Source of the DNA: a virus | Strand: one strand, 5' to 3' | Virus record (IMG/VR): IMGVR_UViG_3300023080_000001 | Coordinates: 1 to 39,271 of that record | DNA: 39,271 nt | In this document: positions 38,800-39,271 of the stretch, in pieces | How the letters are laid out: each line of letters opens with the position of its first letter | How positions within the stretch are numbered: the first letter of the stretch is position 1 | Notes under the pieces: generated by a model | The model's database searches: none | What the model was told of the DNA's origin: nothing | The model's input: only the letters and a program-made list of their open reading frames with translations | Translations under genes and position numbers: made by a program

Positions 38800-38926
38800 A
38801 GCGGTCTCTCCAGTCGCTTTCTACCCGCCGATACTGCCCACCGAAAAACCGCGCGTCAATGACCTTTTTGGTATTGTGCGGGATTATTTTTCGGGTAGTC
38901 TGACGGCTCAACTGGAGAGAACGGAA
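38800..38926. promoter_or_regulatory. Divergent early promoter region
   Basis: The leftward promoter would be TTGACG (38859-38854), 17 bases, CAGTAT (38836-38831). The rightward promoter would be TTGTGC (38874-38879), 16 bases, TAGTCT (38896-38901). An 8-bp inverted repeat, CCGAAAAA (38841-38848) and TTTTTCGG (38887-38894), lies across both and could be an operator pair. Both transcripts then enter the shared leader (ACTGGAGAGA). No gene is seen in this segment. Confidence 0.5.
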
Positions 38927-39271
38927 GTGAAATACGAACTCGTAAAAACCGATACGGTCAAATCGTGGGACGGTCGAACACTGTACAGAATCCGCGCGCT
39001 GGTTACGATTTTAGGCGTCGTGAACGTTGGCGGTCTAGGCGGCTATATCGAGAAGGAAAAAAACCTGTCGCAGGTGTCCGACAAGGCGTGGGTGTCCGAC
39101 AAGGCGCAGGTGTTCGGCGAGGCGCGGGTGTCCGGCGAGGCGCGGGTGTCCGGCGAGGCGCTGGTGTTCGGCGAGGCGCAGGTGTCCGACAAGGCGCAGG
39201 TGTCCGACAAGGCGCGGGTGTCCGACAAGGCGTGGGTGTCCGACAAGGCGCAGGTGTCCGACAAGGCGCTG
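38927..39271 (+). CDS. Hexapeptide-repeat (left-handed beta-helix) protein, N-terminal part; 3' end off the window
   Basis: The gene starts at GTG 38927, behind a good ribosome site (GGAGAG in AACTGGAGAGAACG). The first 49 residues (KYELVKTDTVKSWDGRTLYR, then ALVTILGVVNVGGLGGY) form a beta-rich cap, after which eleven complete hexapeptide units run to the edge of the window. The same protein type, with EKEKNLSQ before the repeats, is seen in many prophages and phages with no known function. The frame is open to the last base. The C-terminal part is at the left end of the window. Confidence 0.85.
   Translation, partial: MKYELVKTDTVKSWDGRTLYRIRALVTILGVVNVGGLGGYIEKEKNLSQVSDKAWVSDKAQVFGEARVSGEARVSGEALVFGEAQVSDKAQVSDKARVSDKAWVSDKAQVSDKAL
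39074..39271 (+). repeat. Eleven tandem 18-bp units coding hexapeptides
   Basis: Eleven complete 18-bp units end exactly at the last base of the window. Unit types are the same as in the left array, in a different order. Together the arrays hold at least 20 units. Confidence 0.95.

Noticed and set aside
39043-39264. A repetitive minus-strand frame (Ala-Leu-Ser-Asp-Thr-Cys repeats) in the repeat array
   Set aside because: Any 18-bp repeat without stop codons gives open frames in several registers. Only the plus frame has a start, a cap domain and a C-terminus.
1-39271. Integrase, attachment site or lysogeny module
   Set aside because: No tyrosine or serine recombinase pattern was seen in any of the genes, and no tRNA-like target repeat was noticed. 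The HTH proteins alone do not show lysogeny.
1-39271. tRNA genes
   Set aside because: No cloverleaf with the T-loop GTTCRA signature was recognised when reading the gaps; a covariance search would be needed to exclude them fully.

Overview
The window looks like an almost complete genome of a short-tailed, P22-type double-stranded DNA phage (podovirus morphology). The G+C content is high, roughly 60% by eye, and nearly all of it is coding. Genes are packed head to tail with 1-8 base overlaps (ATGA, GTGA, TAATG). The host is probably an alphaproteobacterium, because the phage carries a homologue of GcrA, a cell-cycle regulator known mainly from that class, next to a beta-class DNA methyltransferase. 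The virion set (P22-type portal, gp4-like, gp10-like, gp7-like ejection protein, tailspike) supports the phage type. I see no integrase, excisionase, tRNA, RNA polymerase or DNA polymerase. The phage is therefore either lytic or lacks recognisable integration genes, and it must use the host polymerase.

The window is circular in logic but not closed. A rightward gene for a hexapeptide-repeat protein starts at 38927, runs off the right end inside an array of 18-bp repeats, and reappears at the left end inside the same kind of array, ending at 395. Joining the two ends directly breaks the reading frame; 10 bases plus a multiple of 18 are missing, so the assembly stopped in the repeats.

On the circle there are four transcription blocks. 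(1) Rightward, 38927 through the ends to 5241: repeat protein, a YdaS-like regulator, methyltransferase, GcrA-like protein, a small winged-helix-like protein, a DEAH helicase with a zinc knuckle, then small unknown genes, a SLOG-family protein and a VRR-NUC nuclease. (2) Leftward, 6177 to 5299: a small protein, SSB and another small protein. (3) Rightward, 6245 to 32155: an HTH regulator, an unknown gene and a D5-type helicase, followed by a striking dyad of GGTGACGG repeats (candidate origin), then terminase, portal, scaffold, capsid, head-completion genes, tail fibre, ejection proteins, tailspike and the lysis cassette (membrane proteins, holin, GH24 lysozyme, nested spanins). (4) Leftward, 38799 to 32156: about twenty small genes, many with CxxC zinc-type motifs, plus a YqaJ-type exonuclease with its usual partner, an XRE regulator, a DUF551 protein and a phage ABA-sandwich protein.

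Both convergent junctions (5241/5299 and 32155/32156) carry a hairpin that runs through the stop codons. Both divergent junctions (6178-6244 and 38800-38926) carry promoter-like boxes with inverted repeats. Four early transcription units share a (AC)TGGAGAGA leader. The most interesting signals are the symmetric six-copy dyad at 8133-8236, the methyltransferase/GcrA pair, the repeat gene at the contig ends, and the cluster of uncharacterised small genes in the two early blocks. Functional calls come from reading motifs by eye; no database search was possible.
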